DNA of 64,000 nt. Origin: Spirochaetota bacterium. GTDB lineage: Bacteria; Spirochaetota; UBA4802; JAGODF01. The position numbers were made by a program, and so were the translations under genes. The DNA lies in NCBI GenBank assembly GCA_029974015.1, contig JARKUF010000041.1, positions 1-64,000 of the forward strand. Reading direction: 5' to 3'. The notes beneath the pieces were generated by a model that saw only the letters and a list, made by a program, of their open reading frames with translations, did no database searches and had not been told where the DNA came from. Shown here piece after piece: positions 1-7,453 of the stretch. Each line of letters begins with the position of its first letter. The stretch's first letter is position 1.

Positions 1-145
1 GGGCATTCTATGCGGAGGCTAAAAGTGAATAATTCTGGACAAAACCTGCCACCTCGTAGTTAACTGTTTATGCCCTTGGAACGGCTTTGAAAGTGGCAGG
101 TATTTTCCGGAATGGGTGGCAGGTTACGCCGGAATGTGCAACACT
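1..145. mobile_element. probable terminal region of an IS21-like insertion sequence
   Basis: The motif GGTGGCAGGT occurs three times: inverted at 44-53, and directly within two 20-21 bp repeats at 93-113 and 116-135 that both read GTGGCAGGT(4-5 nt)CCGGAAT. Multiple short terminal repeats of this look are typical of IS21-family ends. A reading frame entering from the left edge stops at 28-30 and could be the tail of the element's last gene, but only about nine codons are visible. The element's body would lie outside the window. The family assignment is recall of general appearance and not a match. Confidence 0.4.
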
Positions 146-153
146 GGCATTAT

Positions 154-429
154 TTATTTATACAGATCTTTTCTCTCATTGACATCAAGAATAATCACTA
201 AAATTTTATCTTTTTCAATTTTATAAAATATTCTATACTTTCCAATTCTATATCTATATAGGCCTTCAAACTGCCCTTTAAGTTTTTTAATATTAGTTCC
301 AAAAAACGGGTTCTCTCGAAGCAGTGGATACACATAATCTGATATCTTTTTATAAATCTTACTATACTGTGGATCAGAAAGTTTTGATGAAAAAGTATCA
401 GTTTCTGCGATTTTATATTTATTTACCAA
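154..429 (-). CDS. RelE/ParE-type toxin
   Basis: A 91-residue protein with the features of the RelE/ParE toxin superfamily: a compact basic fold, the central GQFEGLYRYRIGKYRIFYKI stretch (two strands with alternating Arg/Tyr) and a C-terminal VIILDVNERKDLYK segment, where hydrophobic strand plus Asp/Asn/Arg is characteristic. RelE members cleave mRNA on the ribosome and ParE members poison gyrase; sequence by eye does not separate these. It lies 7 bp downstream of a small antitoxin-like gene on the same strand. The composition is much more AT-rich than the neighbouring genes, which suggests acquisition with the flanking mobile-element end. Confidence 0.85.
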   Translation of the reverse strand: MVNKYKIAETDTFSSKLSDPQYSKIYKKISDYVYPLLRENPFFGTNIKKLKGQFEGLYRYRIGKYRIFYKIEKDKILVIILDVNERKDLYK

Positions 430-436
430 ATTCTAT

Positions 437-676
437 TCATTCAACAATTTTATATTTTCCCTTTTTCACATCCTCTAATCCTTTTTTGATTCCCGAAACA
501 AGTTTCGTATCTTTCATTATTTCATCCATCTCATAATCAGAAACATAAATTTCATTGGTAATATATGACATTGAAGCATTCTCAATAAAATTAGATATAG
601 TTCGCCGCTCTCCCCGGGCGGCTTTTTTTAAAATATTATAAACATTATCATCAACTCGGATTGTTATTGTTTTCAT
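437..676 (-). CDS. ribbon-helix-helix-like antitoxin
   Basis: A 79-residue protein that starts MKTITIRVDDNVYNILKKAA, the classic N-terminal beta strand and first helix of ribbon-helix-helix DNA-binding proteins. The acidic C-terminal half (VSDYEMDEIMKDT..., then a Lys-rich end) would wrap the toxin. The ATG at 674-676 is preceded by GAGG at 7 nt; a GTG one codon upstream is possible. It is the first gene of the pair with the RelE/ParE toxin, so it should bind and neutralise the toxin and repress the shared promoter at 700-728. Confidence 0.8.
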   Translation of the reverse strand: MKTITIRVDDNVYNILKKAARGERRTISNFIENASMSYITNEIYVSDYEMDEIMKDTKLVSGIKKGLEDVKKGKYKIVE

Positions 677-699
677 CACATTACCTCATACACATTTCC

Positions 700-728
700 A
701 ATATATTCAATAATATTCAAATTGTCAA
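700..728 (-). promoter_or_regulatory. sigma-70-type promoter of the toxin-antitoxin pair
   Basis: On the minus strand a consensus TTGACA (723-728) is followed at exactly 17 bp by TATATT (700-705), 24 bp upstream of the antitoxin ATG. Direct repeats TTGAATATT and TTGAATAT cover the spacer and -10 box and are a plausible antitoxin binding site for autorepression. Confidence 0.65.
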
Positions 729-738
729 TTATTTATTC

Positions 739-800
739 AAGGCAAGCTCTAATAATCATGTTTTCCCGCCCGCCGAAGGCGGACGTGAAATCATGAGTCC
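739..800 (-). repeat. dispersed palindromic repeat, copy 1
   Basis: Carries the left flank GGCAAGCTCTAATAATCATG (the reverse complement of the family's AGAGRTTGCC end) followed by TTTTCCCGCCCGCC, GAA and GGCGGACGTGAAA. The second arm is degenerate. It sits between the toxin-antitoxin promoter and the outer-membrane protein gene. Confidence 0.6.
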
Positions 801-826
801 TGAGTATGCCGGTAGTTACAATTTAG

Positions 827-860
827 GGGAACCTCAAAAATTTAATTTTTAGAGGTTCCC
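827..860. repeat. AT-rich inverted repeat
   Basis: GGGAACCTC (827-835) pairs perfectly with GAGGTTCCC (852-860) around an A/T-rich centre. It closely resembles the inverted repeat at 42339-42369 and its outer end resembles the AGAGGTTRCC end of the GC-stem repeats, so it may be a related, internally shortened form. Confidence 0.5.
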
Positions 861-872
861 TCAAAAACAAAT

Positions 873-896
873 AGGCGACGATCACAATCGTCGCCT
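873..896 (-). terminator. rho-independent terminator
   Basis: A perfect 10-bp stem AGGCGACGAT/ATCGTCGCCT with a 4-nt loop, followed on the minus strand by ATTTGTTTTTGA. It lies 39 bp past the stop of the leftward outer-membrane protein gene and probably ends the bactofilin-OMP transcript. Confidence 0.7.
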
Positions 897-935
897 GCCC
901 TCTTTCGGTGGGTCGCCGCCTGTCGTTTGTCCTCA

Positions 936-1598
936 TCAATACGTCCTGAAAAGCACTCCCGCCATCAGCCTGAAATCGTAGAGACAATCTGAAGATTGGT
1001 CGACGTCTTTTAAAAAGCCTTGTAAGTAATATTCAGCCAGGCCGCCGATAAAAAAATCGACAAACCTGGTAACGCCAAATTTCATTTCAAATCCCCCGGC
1101 AACACCATACTGATAGTATCGGATATACTCGGTCACGTCCATTCTCCCGTCTTCATTTAAAGGGAATGATACAAACTCGCATTTTCGCACGAGCATGAAA
1201 TTAAAACCCGTGAGAAGACCTATTCCGAAACGCCCCTGGCGGTACGAGGTGATAAGATATAGCGGGAAAACGATTTGCTCCGAACGGGTCTTAACTGTAA
1301 TGGGGAAATCACTCCCCATTTTCATATCAATGTAGGAAATGATGTACCAGAGCCCCGAATGAACGCCGAACACTCCGGTCCACATGTATTCAAATACAAA
1401 ACCACCCCCTAAACCGTAGCCTCCCTCCCAGCTTAATTCTTCAGCATCGTTTGTGACTAAATTGTAATAACCGGAGGTGAAACCGGCCCCCAGGGACGCC
1501 TTAGGCGCGCTCGATTCTTCGTCCTCCGCCAGCACAGGCAAAGCCGTCAGGAAAAGCAAGATGGCACTCAGGCATAGCATATTGAAAAGCTTTCTCAT
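936..1598 (-). CDS. small outer-membrane beta-barrel protein
   Basis: A 220-residue protein with a clear Sec signal peptide (MRKLFNMLCLSAILLFLTAL, cleavage near VLA-ED). The mature part alternates short hydrophobic and aromatic strands with Gly/Asp/Asn turns (for example GAGFTSGYYNL, FIGGLAEYYLQGF) and ends in an aromatic residue, the signature of small outer-membrane barrels of the OmpW/OmpX-like size class. No specific family was recognised. The gene begins 18 bp after the bactofilin gene, so the two are probably co-transcribed and end at the terminator 873-896. It could be a surface structural protein; a transport role cannot be inferred. Confidence 0.7.
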   Translation of the reverse strand: MRKLFNMLCLSAILLFLTALPVLAEDEESSAPKASLGAGFTSGYYNLVTNDAEELSWEGGYGLGGGFVFEYMWTGVFGVHSGLWYIISYIDMKMGSDFPITVKTRSEQIVFPLYLITSYRQGRFGIGLLTGFNFMLVRKCEFVSFPLNEDGRMDVTEYIRYYQYGVAGGFEMKFGVTRFVDFFIGGLAEYYLQGFLKDVDQSSDCLYDFRLMAGVLFRTY

Positions 1599-1616
1599 GT
1601 GCCGTGGCCCCCTGGC

Positions 1617-1976
1617 CTATGCGTCCTTTTCAGACATCACGCAGGTGCCGTCCACATGCGATCCCGATTCCACATAGAGGTCCGGGGTGATGAGGTCGCC
1701 CCTGGTAACGCTCTTTTTGTACAATTCTATTCTCTTCCCCGCCCGGATTTTACCATTGACCTTCCCGTAAATAGAAACGAGGGACGCCTTGATGTCTGCG
1801 CTCACCACGGATTCCTGTCCCAGAATAAGGTGTCCATCGGACTCGATTTTCCCCTCAAAATTTCCCTTTATTTTCAGCGAATGTTTAAAAACGAGGCGGC
1901 CCTTTAGCTCCATATCTTCAGATATAACGGTGTCGATTTTATTCTCGTCCTCAACTATTTCCTTAATTTCCGCCAT
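1617..1976 (-). CDS. bactofilin-like polymer-forming protein
   Basis: A 119-residue bactofilin (DUF583). The pattern of short repeats LKGRLVFKHSLKIKGNFEGKI, then DGHLILGQESVVSADIKAS and GKVNGKIRAGKRIELYKK, is the right-handed beta-helix with hydrophobic residues every few positions seen in this family. Bactofilins polymerise without nucleotide and scaffold cell-shape or envelope proteins; in helical bacteria they affect cell curvature. The ATG at 1974-1976 has a GGGAGG site 6 nt upstream, so an upstream in-frame extension is rejected. It heads a two-gene unit with the outer-membrane protein gene. Confidence 0.85.
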   Translation of the reverse strand: MAEIKEIVEDENKIDTVISEDMELKGRLVFKHSLKIKGNFEGKIESDGHLILGQESVVSADIKASLVSIYGKVNGKIRAGKRIELYKKSVTRGDLITPDLYVESGSHVDGTCVMSEKDA

Positions 1977-2099
1977 TTTAGCCTCCCGCAAAGCGTCACA
2001 TAATTTCAAGCATAGTGTACAGTCATGCCCGACGCCCTGTCAAACAAAAAGAGACTTCAGGAATAAAAAACTGGGGCGCGTGAAAACCGCAATTTATTC

Positions 2100-2128
2100 T
2101 TGCCATTGCGCAGCACTCCCTGTATCTG
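2100..2128 (+). promoter_or_regulatory. possible promoter of the YlbF-like gene
   Basis: TTGCCA (2100-2105) and TATCTG (2123-2128) are separated by 17 bp and lie just upstream of an AAGGGAG ribosome-binding site and the ATG at 2153. Both boxes are imperfect. Confidence 0.3.
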
Positions 2129-2152
2129 CGGTCGAAAGGGAGAAAGAACAAC

Positions 2153-2542
2153 ATGGAAGCCATATTGCAAAAAGCGAACGAACTGGGCCTCATGATAAAA
2201 GGAAGCGAGCTTTACAGACGTTTCAGCGAGCTTTCGGAAAAGCTCGATGCCGACGAAGAATCTAAAAAGCTCCTCGATGAGTACATCAGCATAAGCGGAT
2301 CTCTGATGGACAGGGAAGAGAAAGGACAGCCCATCGAAGTAGAGGATAAGAGAAAGCTGGAAGATATAGAGGCCCTCGTCTCCGAAAACGACCTCCTCAA
2401 GGAATACGTGGCCACCCAGACCTACTTCTTCAACCTCCTTATGCAGGTCCAGAACATCATCAACGATCCCAGGGGCGAACCCATCCAGGAGACGAAGATC
2501 ATAAAACCCGGCGGGTCCGGCGGCATCATCACCGATTTTTAG
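2153..2542 (+). CDS. YlbF/YmcA-family protein
   Basis: A 129-residue, mostly helical protein with the com_YlbF layout: an N-terminal MEAILQKANELGLMIKGSEL helix, a middle LDADEESKKLLDEYISI segment and a C-terminal YVATQTYFFNLLMQVQNIIN helix. In Bacillus these proteins (YlbF, YmcA, YaaT) work with RNase Y in mRNA processing and development; in other phyla the role is not established. The Gly-rich tail GGSGGIITDF is outside the core. It is divergent from the bactofilin gene and converges with the ECF operon with only 6 bp between stops. Confidence 0.75.
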   Translation: MEAILQKANELGLMIKGSELYRRFSELSEKLDADEESKKLLDEYISISGSLMDREEKGQPIEVEDKRKLEDIEALVSENDLLKEYVATQTYFFNLLMQVQNIINDPRGEPIQETKIIKPGGSGGIITDF

Positions 2543-2548
2543 CCCGCA

Positions 2549-3244
2549 TCAGTAGATAAGCTCCAGCACGGCGGGGCTCCGTAACGCCTTTTTCACCGGC
2601 ACCACATCGTCTATCCTTCCCCGGGCCATGACCGCGACATGGGTGGCCGCCTTCTCCACGAGATACCGCCGGTGCGTGGAAAAGAGCATCGTCCTGCCGA
2701 GTCCGGTGAGGACCGACAGAAGATGCTCCGCCCCTTCCCGGTCCAGGTTTCCCAGAGGTTCGTCCAGCAGAAGCAACTCCGCGTCCCCCGCCATGATCCC
2801 CGCCAGAGCCGCCCTCTTCATCTCCCCCGAGGACAGGTCCAGGGGGCTTCTGTCATGGTAGCGCTCAAGGCCGAAGCGCTCCAGCCACTCCTTCGCCTTA
2901 ATTCGCTTCTCCTCCGGGGAAGATGACACGGGACTGCACCCCAGCATCACATCACCCAGAAGGTCCGGCATGATGAACTGGTACTCCACATGGCTGAAAA
3001 GATATCCCGCCTTTTTCCGTATATCGTGGACGGAGGCGGAGGACATCGGGATGCCGCAGACCTCTATCTCCCCATGGCCGTCCAGAAGGCCAACGACATG
3101 CAGAAGGAGGGTGGTCTTCCCCGATCCGTTCCTCCCTATGAGCGCCATCCGCGCCCCTCGTTCCACCTCCAGGTCCACCCCGTCCAGGGCCCGGCGTCCG
3201 TCGGGATAATCGAAGCGAAGGCCTTTTATTCTAAGATCAATCAT
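2549..3244 (-). CDS. ECF-type ABC transporter ATPase
   Basis: A 231-residue ABC ATPase of the CbiO/EcfA type. Visible motifs are Walker A GRNGSGKT, a Q-loop region with VEYQFIMPDL, the signature LSSGEMKRAALAG, Walker B LLLLDEPLGNLD and the switch His in FSTHRR. In the EcfA family the Q-helix is usually followed by a NPDxQ-like stretch, which here is EYQFIMPD. It energises the T-component encoded just upstream (4-bp overlap, 3241-3244). Only one ATPase gene is present, which fits a dedicated (group I) ECF module better than the shared EcfA1-EcfA2 type. Confidence 0.85.
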   Translation of the reverse strand: MIDLRIKGLRFDYPDGRRALDGVDLEVERGARMALIGRNGSGKTTLLLHVVGLLDGHGEIEVCGIPMSSASVHDIRKKAGYLFSHVEYQFIMPDLLGDVMLGCSPVSSSPEEKRIKAKEWLERFGLERYHDRSPLDLSSGEMKRAALAGIMAGDAELLLLDEPLGNLDREGAEHLLSVLTGLGRTMLFSTHRRYLVEKAATHVAVMARGRIDDVVPVKKALRSPAVLELIY

Positions 3245-3906
3245 GCAATTATCCCGTACAGGTAAAACGCCCACAGCGCAAGGGCATAGAAAAAGGCCGC
3301 GAGCTCCTCTCCCCGGGGACGCGGTTTTTCCGCTGAGCTTCCGGGAACGCCATGAAGACGGAGAATCGCTGCGGCCTGGAGATGCCGCATCGAAGCGAGC
3401 TCTTTCGACGCCATGTTTTGAAAATAGTACCGCGCCACGGCGAGGCGTCCCGCCCCCGATGTGGAAAGGCGGAGGGAAATCTGGCGGACAATCTGAGTGC
3501 TGTTTCTCAATAAGCGCTCCGTGACTGCCTGGAGGAGCACAAGATACACCCGCAGCCTCTCAATGGGAATGTGGCCCACCACTCCGGCAAATCTGCGCCT
3601 CCCTGTCCACCTCCCCCCGGTAAAAACGACATTGTATACGCCTGCTATTTTCAGGACCGTCATCGCCGCCTCTCCTCCCTTCGAGCTGAGCGGCCCTTCT
3701 CCGGGAACGACCGTCAGCGCGGTAAAAACGAGTGAGAAAAGCAATATGGGAAGATTGCGCGCTCCCAGGGCGCGCAGGCTCTCCCTTCCCCGGAGCTGGA
3801 CAATGATCATTGGAACCAGGGACGCTCCCAGGAGCACCGCCGAAGGGGCCGCCGCCACGAGGACCGCTAAAAGCAGCACGGCGGCGGGGCGCAGGAGGAT
3901 CAGCAC
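3241..3906 (-). CDS. ECF transporter transmembrane (T) component
   Basis: A 221-residue integral membrane protein of the EcfT/CbiQ type with several hydrophobic helices in the N-terminal half and one at the C-terminus. The cytoplasmic coupling region contains ERLRVYLVLLQAVTERLLR and later SKELASMRHLQAAAILRLHG; such Ala/Arg-rich amphipathic helices contact the ATPase. It overlaps the methyltransferase gene by 7 bp upstream and the ATPase gene by 4 bp downstream, so the four genes are translationally coupled. Confidence 0.75.
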   Translation of the reverse strand: MLILLRPAAVLLLAVLVAAAPSAVLLGASLVPMIIVQLRGRESLRALGARNLPILLFSLVFTALTVVPGEGPLSSKGGEAAMTVLKIAGVYNVVFTGGRWTGRRRFAGVVGHIPIERLRVYLVLLQAVTERLLRNSTQIVRQISLRLSTSGAGRLAVARYYFQNMASKELASMRHLQAAAILRLHGVPGSSAEKPRPRGEELAAFFYALALWAFYLYGIIA

Positions 3907-4523
3907 GGCCGCGACTCGACGAAGTTCAGGCCCGGCATGTCGATGTATTCGGTCATCGAAAAGCCCGCGCCATTGAGGAGGGATTGTAACTCGTCGCGGT
4001 ATGGCAGCATATCGTGGCGCACCGGCGCATCAAGGCCGGAGTGGAAATCGTTGAGCCTTTTCGTATCGGCAAGATGGAAGATATAGAGCACCCCGTCGGG
4101 TTTTATTATCCTCCTTAAATGGAGGAGAAACCCGGCGATATCGTCCACATGGGGAATTACAGCGAAACAGAGCACGGCATCGAACTCGCCCTCTCTGAAA
4201 GGGGCATCGGCTATGTCCCCGACATGGTAGCGTATGTTTTTCAGATCGCCATGCAGTTTCCTTGCGCGTTCAATCATAGCCGGGGCGATGTCCAGGGCGG
4301 TGATGGACCCGCCCTCGCCGATCCTGGTTTCGATGTGGCGAAAGAGGACCCCATTGCCGCATCCCGCGTCCAGGACGCTGTCTCCTGGGCGAAGGCGCAT
4401 CGAGTCGAAGACTTTATCAAGCACGCCGTGCCTCTCCTCGTCATTGCCCACGGATTCGTCCCAGCGGTGGGCCAGCGCGTTGAAATACTTGATTTTATCT
4501 TTCATAGAAGTTCCGGCATCCAT
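3900..4523 (-). CDS. class I SAM-dependent methyltransferase
   Basis: A 207-residue Rossmann-fold methyltransferase. Motif I is VLDAGCGNGVLFRHI, the acidic end of strand 2 is ITALDIAPAMIERA, motif II/III is YHVGDIADAPFREGEFDAVLCF, and a UbiE/Methyltransf_11-like core follows to residue 170. The substrate is unknown. It sits between the S- and T-component genes of an ECF importer, 2 bp after the S gene and overlapping the T gene, so it probably modifies the imported compound or its product. N-terminal KYFNALAHRWDESVG resembles enzymes acting on small molecules. Confidence 0.85.
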   Translation of the reverse strand: MDAGTSMKDKIKYFNALAHRWDESVGNDEERHGVLDKVFDSMRLRPGDSVLDAGCGNGVLFRHIETRIGEGGSITALDIAPAMIERARKLHGDLKNIRYHVGDIADAPFREGEFDAVLCFAVIPHVDDIAGFLLHLRRIIKPDGVLYIFHLADTKRLNDFHSGLDAPVRHDMLPYRDELQSLLNGAGFSMTEYIDMPGLNFVESRPC

Positions 4524-4525
4524 TT

Positions 4526-5095
4526 TTATCCATCCTGTTTTTCCCGGGGACGCAGGGAGTATTTTTCTAAAAGAGCGAGGGCCCTCGGCACCGCCGGGGG
4601 CACGGCGATGAGTATCAGGGCAATTCCGGGAAGCCCCTTTGCAAGATCAAAAAGCGCAAATTGGACTGATGACAGGCGCAGCATGGGAAGGACCCAGCCG
4701 TACATCGCGAGTAAAATAACACGGTCCAAAAGAAGGGCCGGGACGAGAATACCGATGATGCGCGCTACGGAAAGCGCGCCCCGCCTGCCATGCGCCCGGT
4801 GGGACAGCCATGAGATTAAGAGGCACATGGCCCCTAACTGGAGCGCCATCGTAAAGGCCACGGGAGGATGAAAGGGGGGCATACCCGTGAGGGCCGCCGA
4901 GGCCAGGGGGGTGATGGCGCCGGTCATCAGGGCATTGCGCCTTCCCAGCAGAAAGGCCCCCATCGCCAGGGGAAGATACATCGGCAGGAACATCGACCCC
5001 AGGCCAAACAGGTGGAACAGGATGGGGACGATGATGCCCAGTGCCGAGAAAACCACCGCAACAAGGATATTGCTTATATCAAGTCTTTCGTGCAT
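4526..5095 (-). CDS. ECF transporter S component (substrate-binding)
   Basis: A 189-residue membrane protein with about six hydrophobic segments. The N-terminus (LVAVVFSALGIIVPILFHLF, then PMYLPLAMGAFLLG and ALMTGAITPLASAALTGMPP) matches the general pattern of ECF S-components, where helix 1 carries small residues that contact the T-component and loop L1 caps the vitamin or metal site. It has no CbiM/NikM N-terminal His, so nickel or cobalt is unlikely. I cannot name the substrate. It is first in the S-methyltransferase-T-A operon. Confidence 0.7.
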   Translation of the reverse strand: MHERLDISNILVAVVFSALGIIVPILFHLFGLGSMFLPMYLPLAMGAFLLGRRNALMTGAITPLASAALTGMPPFHPPVAFTMALQLGAMCLLISWLSHRAHGRRGALSVARIIGILVPALLLDRVILLAMYGWVLPMLRLSSVQFALFDLAKGLPGIALILIAVPPAVPRALALLEKYSLRPREKQDG

Positions 5096-5227
5096 TTTGT
5101 TTTTTCAGGCGCGAGTCCGATGCCATGAAAAGGTTAATGATAGCACCAGAATTACGGCTGAGCGTTCATTTTGCAAGATATTCTCGGGCGGTTTTTCGCT
5201 TTTCCGTCAGTCCAAAAAAGCCGCTCC

Positions 5228-6091
5228 TCATCGAAAATCGGCAAGGCAGGCTGTGAGATGTGCCTCCAGGGCGTCCTTCCAGTCCCCGGGGGGTTTTCCG
5301 GTGAGATCGGCATATTTAGAGCAATGAAGGAGATTGGTACGTGGAAAGTCCGCCGCGGAAAGGAATTCGTCGTAGGGGACCTCGCGAATATCGGGAAAGA
5401 GAGGAGTTCCGAGAAGCCGCCCTAAGCGCTCCGCCGCCTCCTCAAGAAACCCCCTGACGGTGACGCTTCCGCCCGCAGAGTAATGCAGGATACCCCGATA
5501 GCCCATCTTCATGACCGCAAGAAGGGCCCCCGCCGCGTCACCCGCCCGGGTAGGCGATACTCTGTGTCCCTCAAGGACGGTCAGCGTTTCCCCCCTCCCC
5601 ATCGCACGGAGAAGCTCCCCTAAATAGGAGCCCCCCCGGCCGTAGAGGTCGGGGAAGCGCATTATGAGGAAGGAGCATCCCGATTCGCGAACGAGCTTCT
5701 CTCCAAGGAGCTTCGAATCCCCGTAAGCCTGAACGGGGCCTGTCGGGTCTTCCTCCGCGCGAGGCGCTTCGCTTTCCCCATCGAACACATACGAAGTGCT
5801 CACCTGGATTAGATGTATGCCCCGGTCCCGGCAAATGGCCCCGAGGCGTCCGGCCCCGAGAGCGTTAACCGCGTAGGCTGATTCCCTCTCCCGCTCACAG
5901 CGCTCTATATCTCCAATCTCAAAGCAATTGATGACTGTATCGGGCTTCATTTCATCGAGCAGGCGTTCCATGAACTGCGCGTCGCCAATATCGCCCATAG
6001 AGCTGTCGAAGGCGCATACGGGGTCTGTGTCCCGCAGAAGGGGAAGGAGATGGCTGGCAAGCAGAGAATCCGATCCGGCAAGGACAAGCAT
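5228..6091 (-). CDS. RmlD-like NAD(P)-dependent sugar reductase
   Basis: A 287-residue extended SDR resembling dTDP-4-dehydrorhamnose reductase (RmlD/MAT2B). The catalytic pair is in YGDSKLLGEKL (YxxxK), with VSTSYVFDG and MRFPDLYGRGGSY also characteristic. The N-terminal dinucleotide motif is unusual: MLVLAGSDSLLASHLL in place of the common GxxGxxG. No rhamnose-pathway partners are adjacent, so its substrate is open; a nucleotide-sugar or a related carbonyl is expected. It precedes fdhE/tatA reading from the right with a 35-bp gap. Confidence 0.75.
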   Translation of the reverse strand: MLVLAGSDSLLASHLLPLLRDTDPVCAFDSSMGDIGDAQFMERLLDEMKPDTVINCFEIGDIERCERERESAYAVNALGAGRLGAICRDRGIHLIQVSTSYVFDGESEAPRAEEDPTGPVQAYGDSKLLGEKLVRESGCSFLIMRFPDLYGRGGSYLGELLRAMGRGETLTVLEGHRVSPTRAGDAAGALLAVMKMGYRGILHYSAGGSVTVRGFLEEAAERLGRLLGTPLFPDIREVPYDEFLSAADFPRTNLLHCSKYADLTGKPPGDWKDALEAHLTACLADFR

Positions 6092-6126
6092 CTCGGAAGG
6101 AATGGCCTCCGTTTCAATGGTCCGCG

Positions 6127-6975
6127 TCAGGGCCGCGAATAGCCTTTTTCGAGCATAAGCGCGTCGAGGCCGGCCGTGAGGACGTTTTCCACAGTAAGGT
6201 CGAACTCATCGTCACCGGCCCCCTTCGAAAGTCGCCTCGTTTTGATGTACATACCGCACTCGTCGCAATAGTCGACGCGGTACTCCGGCGCTTCGTCAAC
6301 AGCAAAATATCCTAACTTTTCTGAATCGCCGGCGCCGCAGACGGCGCAGGAGATGCGCTTATAACTCCACAGGGTTTCACAGAGGGAACAATGCAGATAG
6401 CGTTTCCCCTCTTCGCGGTCACGCATGAGGGACATGTCGGGGAAGCAGCCGCATATAGGACAGGCCTCACGCTGCCACTGCCCGTCGTCGAAGGCGTCCC
6501 GGTTTTCTTCGGCGTAAAGGAGAAAGAGCGGTTTGAGCCAGTTTACCATAAGAAAGAGCAGTTCATCGGGGCCCACACGGAACTCCAGCGAAAGGGCCCG
6601 CAGCTCCTCCATGTCCCGCGAAAGGAGGACGGCGGCCGCACGTTGGACGATATTAGAGTCGGAAGCGGCCCTTTCAAGAAAAGGGGCAAAATCAAGTCCG
6701 CTGTTATGCCGGGTGATGATACCGGCGGCTTTGTCCAGGGCTTTCATCAGCACAGGCGCGGCCAGCTCGTGGACAGTGAACGAGCCGGGCTTAATGAGGG
6801 GAAGCTCCCCTTCGGCATTGAGCCTGTAGGACACCCCAATGCCCTTCAGTTCGCCGCTGGTTTCCGCCTGATATCCAAATAGGCCGTGATAAAACGGGTA
6901 AAACCCGTCAGGGAGAAGTTCCCTGGATTGAATGATGTCTTTTCTATTTTCGAGAAAAGCCCTGTGGTCGTTCAT
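6127..6975 (-). CDS. fdhE: formate dehydrogenase accessory protein FdhE
   Basis: About 282 residues with the FdhE zinc-ribbon core: CPICGCFPDMSLM, LHCSLCETLW, CAVCG and YCDECGMYIKTR give four Cys pairs that bind iron or zinc. FdhE interacts with the catalytic subunit of Tat-exported formate dehydrogenases and assists their maturation. Translation starts at the ATG 6973-6975 (or a GTG one codon earlier) overlapping the tatA stop codon. The adjacent tatA fits the need to export folded formate dehydrogenase. No formate dehydrogenase structural gene is in the window. Confidence 0.85.
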   Translation of the reverse strand: MNDHRAFLENRKDIIQSRELLPDGFYPFYHGLFGYQAETSGELKGIGVSYRLNAEGELPLIKPGSFTVHELAAPVLMKALDKAAGIITRHNSGLDFAPFLERAASDSNIVQRAAAVLLSRDMEELRALSLEFRVGPDELLFLMVNWLKPLFLLYAEENRDAFDDGQWQREACPICGCFPDMSLMRDREEGKRYLHCSLCETLWSYKRISCAVCGAGDSEKLGYFAVDEAPEYRVDYCDECGMYIKTRRLSKGAGDDEFDLTVENVLTAGLDALMLEKGYSRP

Positions 6976-7175
6976 CACGAAGTTCCGGCCGCACCGCCGC
7001 CCTGGTTGTTGTTGTTGTCGTTGTTCCGGTCGCCCTCGCCGGTAATGGACTTCTTAAATTCGCGGATACCGCCTCCGATATCGCGTGCGATCTTGGGTAT
7101 TTTCCCCGCGCCGAAAAGGAAGAGCACTATGAGAAAGATTATTATCAGCTCTGGCAGACCTATGTTTCCTATCAT
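6975..7175 (-). CDS. tatA: Sec-independent translocase subunit TatA/E
   Basis: A 66-residue TatA/TatE protein: IGLPELIIIFLIVLFLFGAG membrane helix, then the FGAGKIPKIARDIG hinge and amphipathic helix with GGGIREFKKSITG, and a short polar Asn/Gly-rich tail. It forms the protein-conducting part of the twin-arginine pathway with TatBC, which is not in this window. An AGGAGG-like site (GGAGGTC) precedes the ATG. It is translationally coupled to fdhE. Confidence 0.92.
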   Translation of the reverse strand: MIGNIGLPELIIIFLIVLFLFGAGKIPKIARDIGGGIREFKKSITGEGDRNNDNNNNQGGGAAGTS

Positions 7176-7312
7176 GATTGACCTCCGGATTTCACATTGC
7201 CTGTGACGAAGCCGGTGAAGAATGCGCCAACGGCGCTCAGGGCGCCGACTCCATGCACCCGACTACTCAACTCTTTTGCGCTTTTTTGTCAAATAAAATC
7301 TTGAGGGAATAT

Positions 7313-7347
7313 GTTTTTCCCGCCCGCCTTCGGCGGGCGGGAAAAAC
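7313..7347. repeat. dispersed palindromic repeat, copy 2
   Basis: A perfect 16-bp stem, GTTTTTCCCGCCCGCC (7313-7328) and its complement (7332-7347), with a TTC loop. It lies in the 278-bp gap between fapA and tatA, which holds two repeat copies and no gene. Confidence 0.75.
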
Positions 7348-7369
7348 AGAATAAACCTTGAAGAAATGC

Positions 7370-7421
7370 GGTTATCCGTCCGCTATGGACGGGCGGGAAA
7401 ACCATATTATTAGAGGTTGCC
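7370..7421 (+). repeat. dispersed palindromic repeat, copy 3
   Basis: A degenerate stem (GGTTATCCGTCCG and CGGGCGGGAAAACC) followed by the family's conserved right flank ATATTATTAGAGGTTGCC. It is 22 bp from copy 2. Confidence 0.65.
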
Positions 7422-7453
7422 AAGGGTGAAAACGGGGGCTGCAAAGAGAGCGA

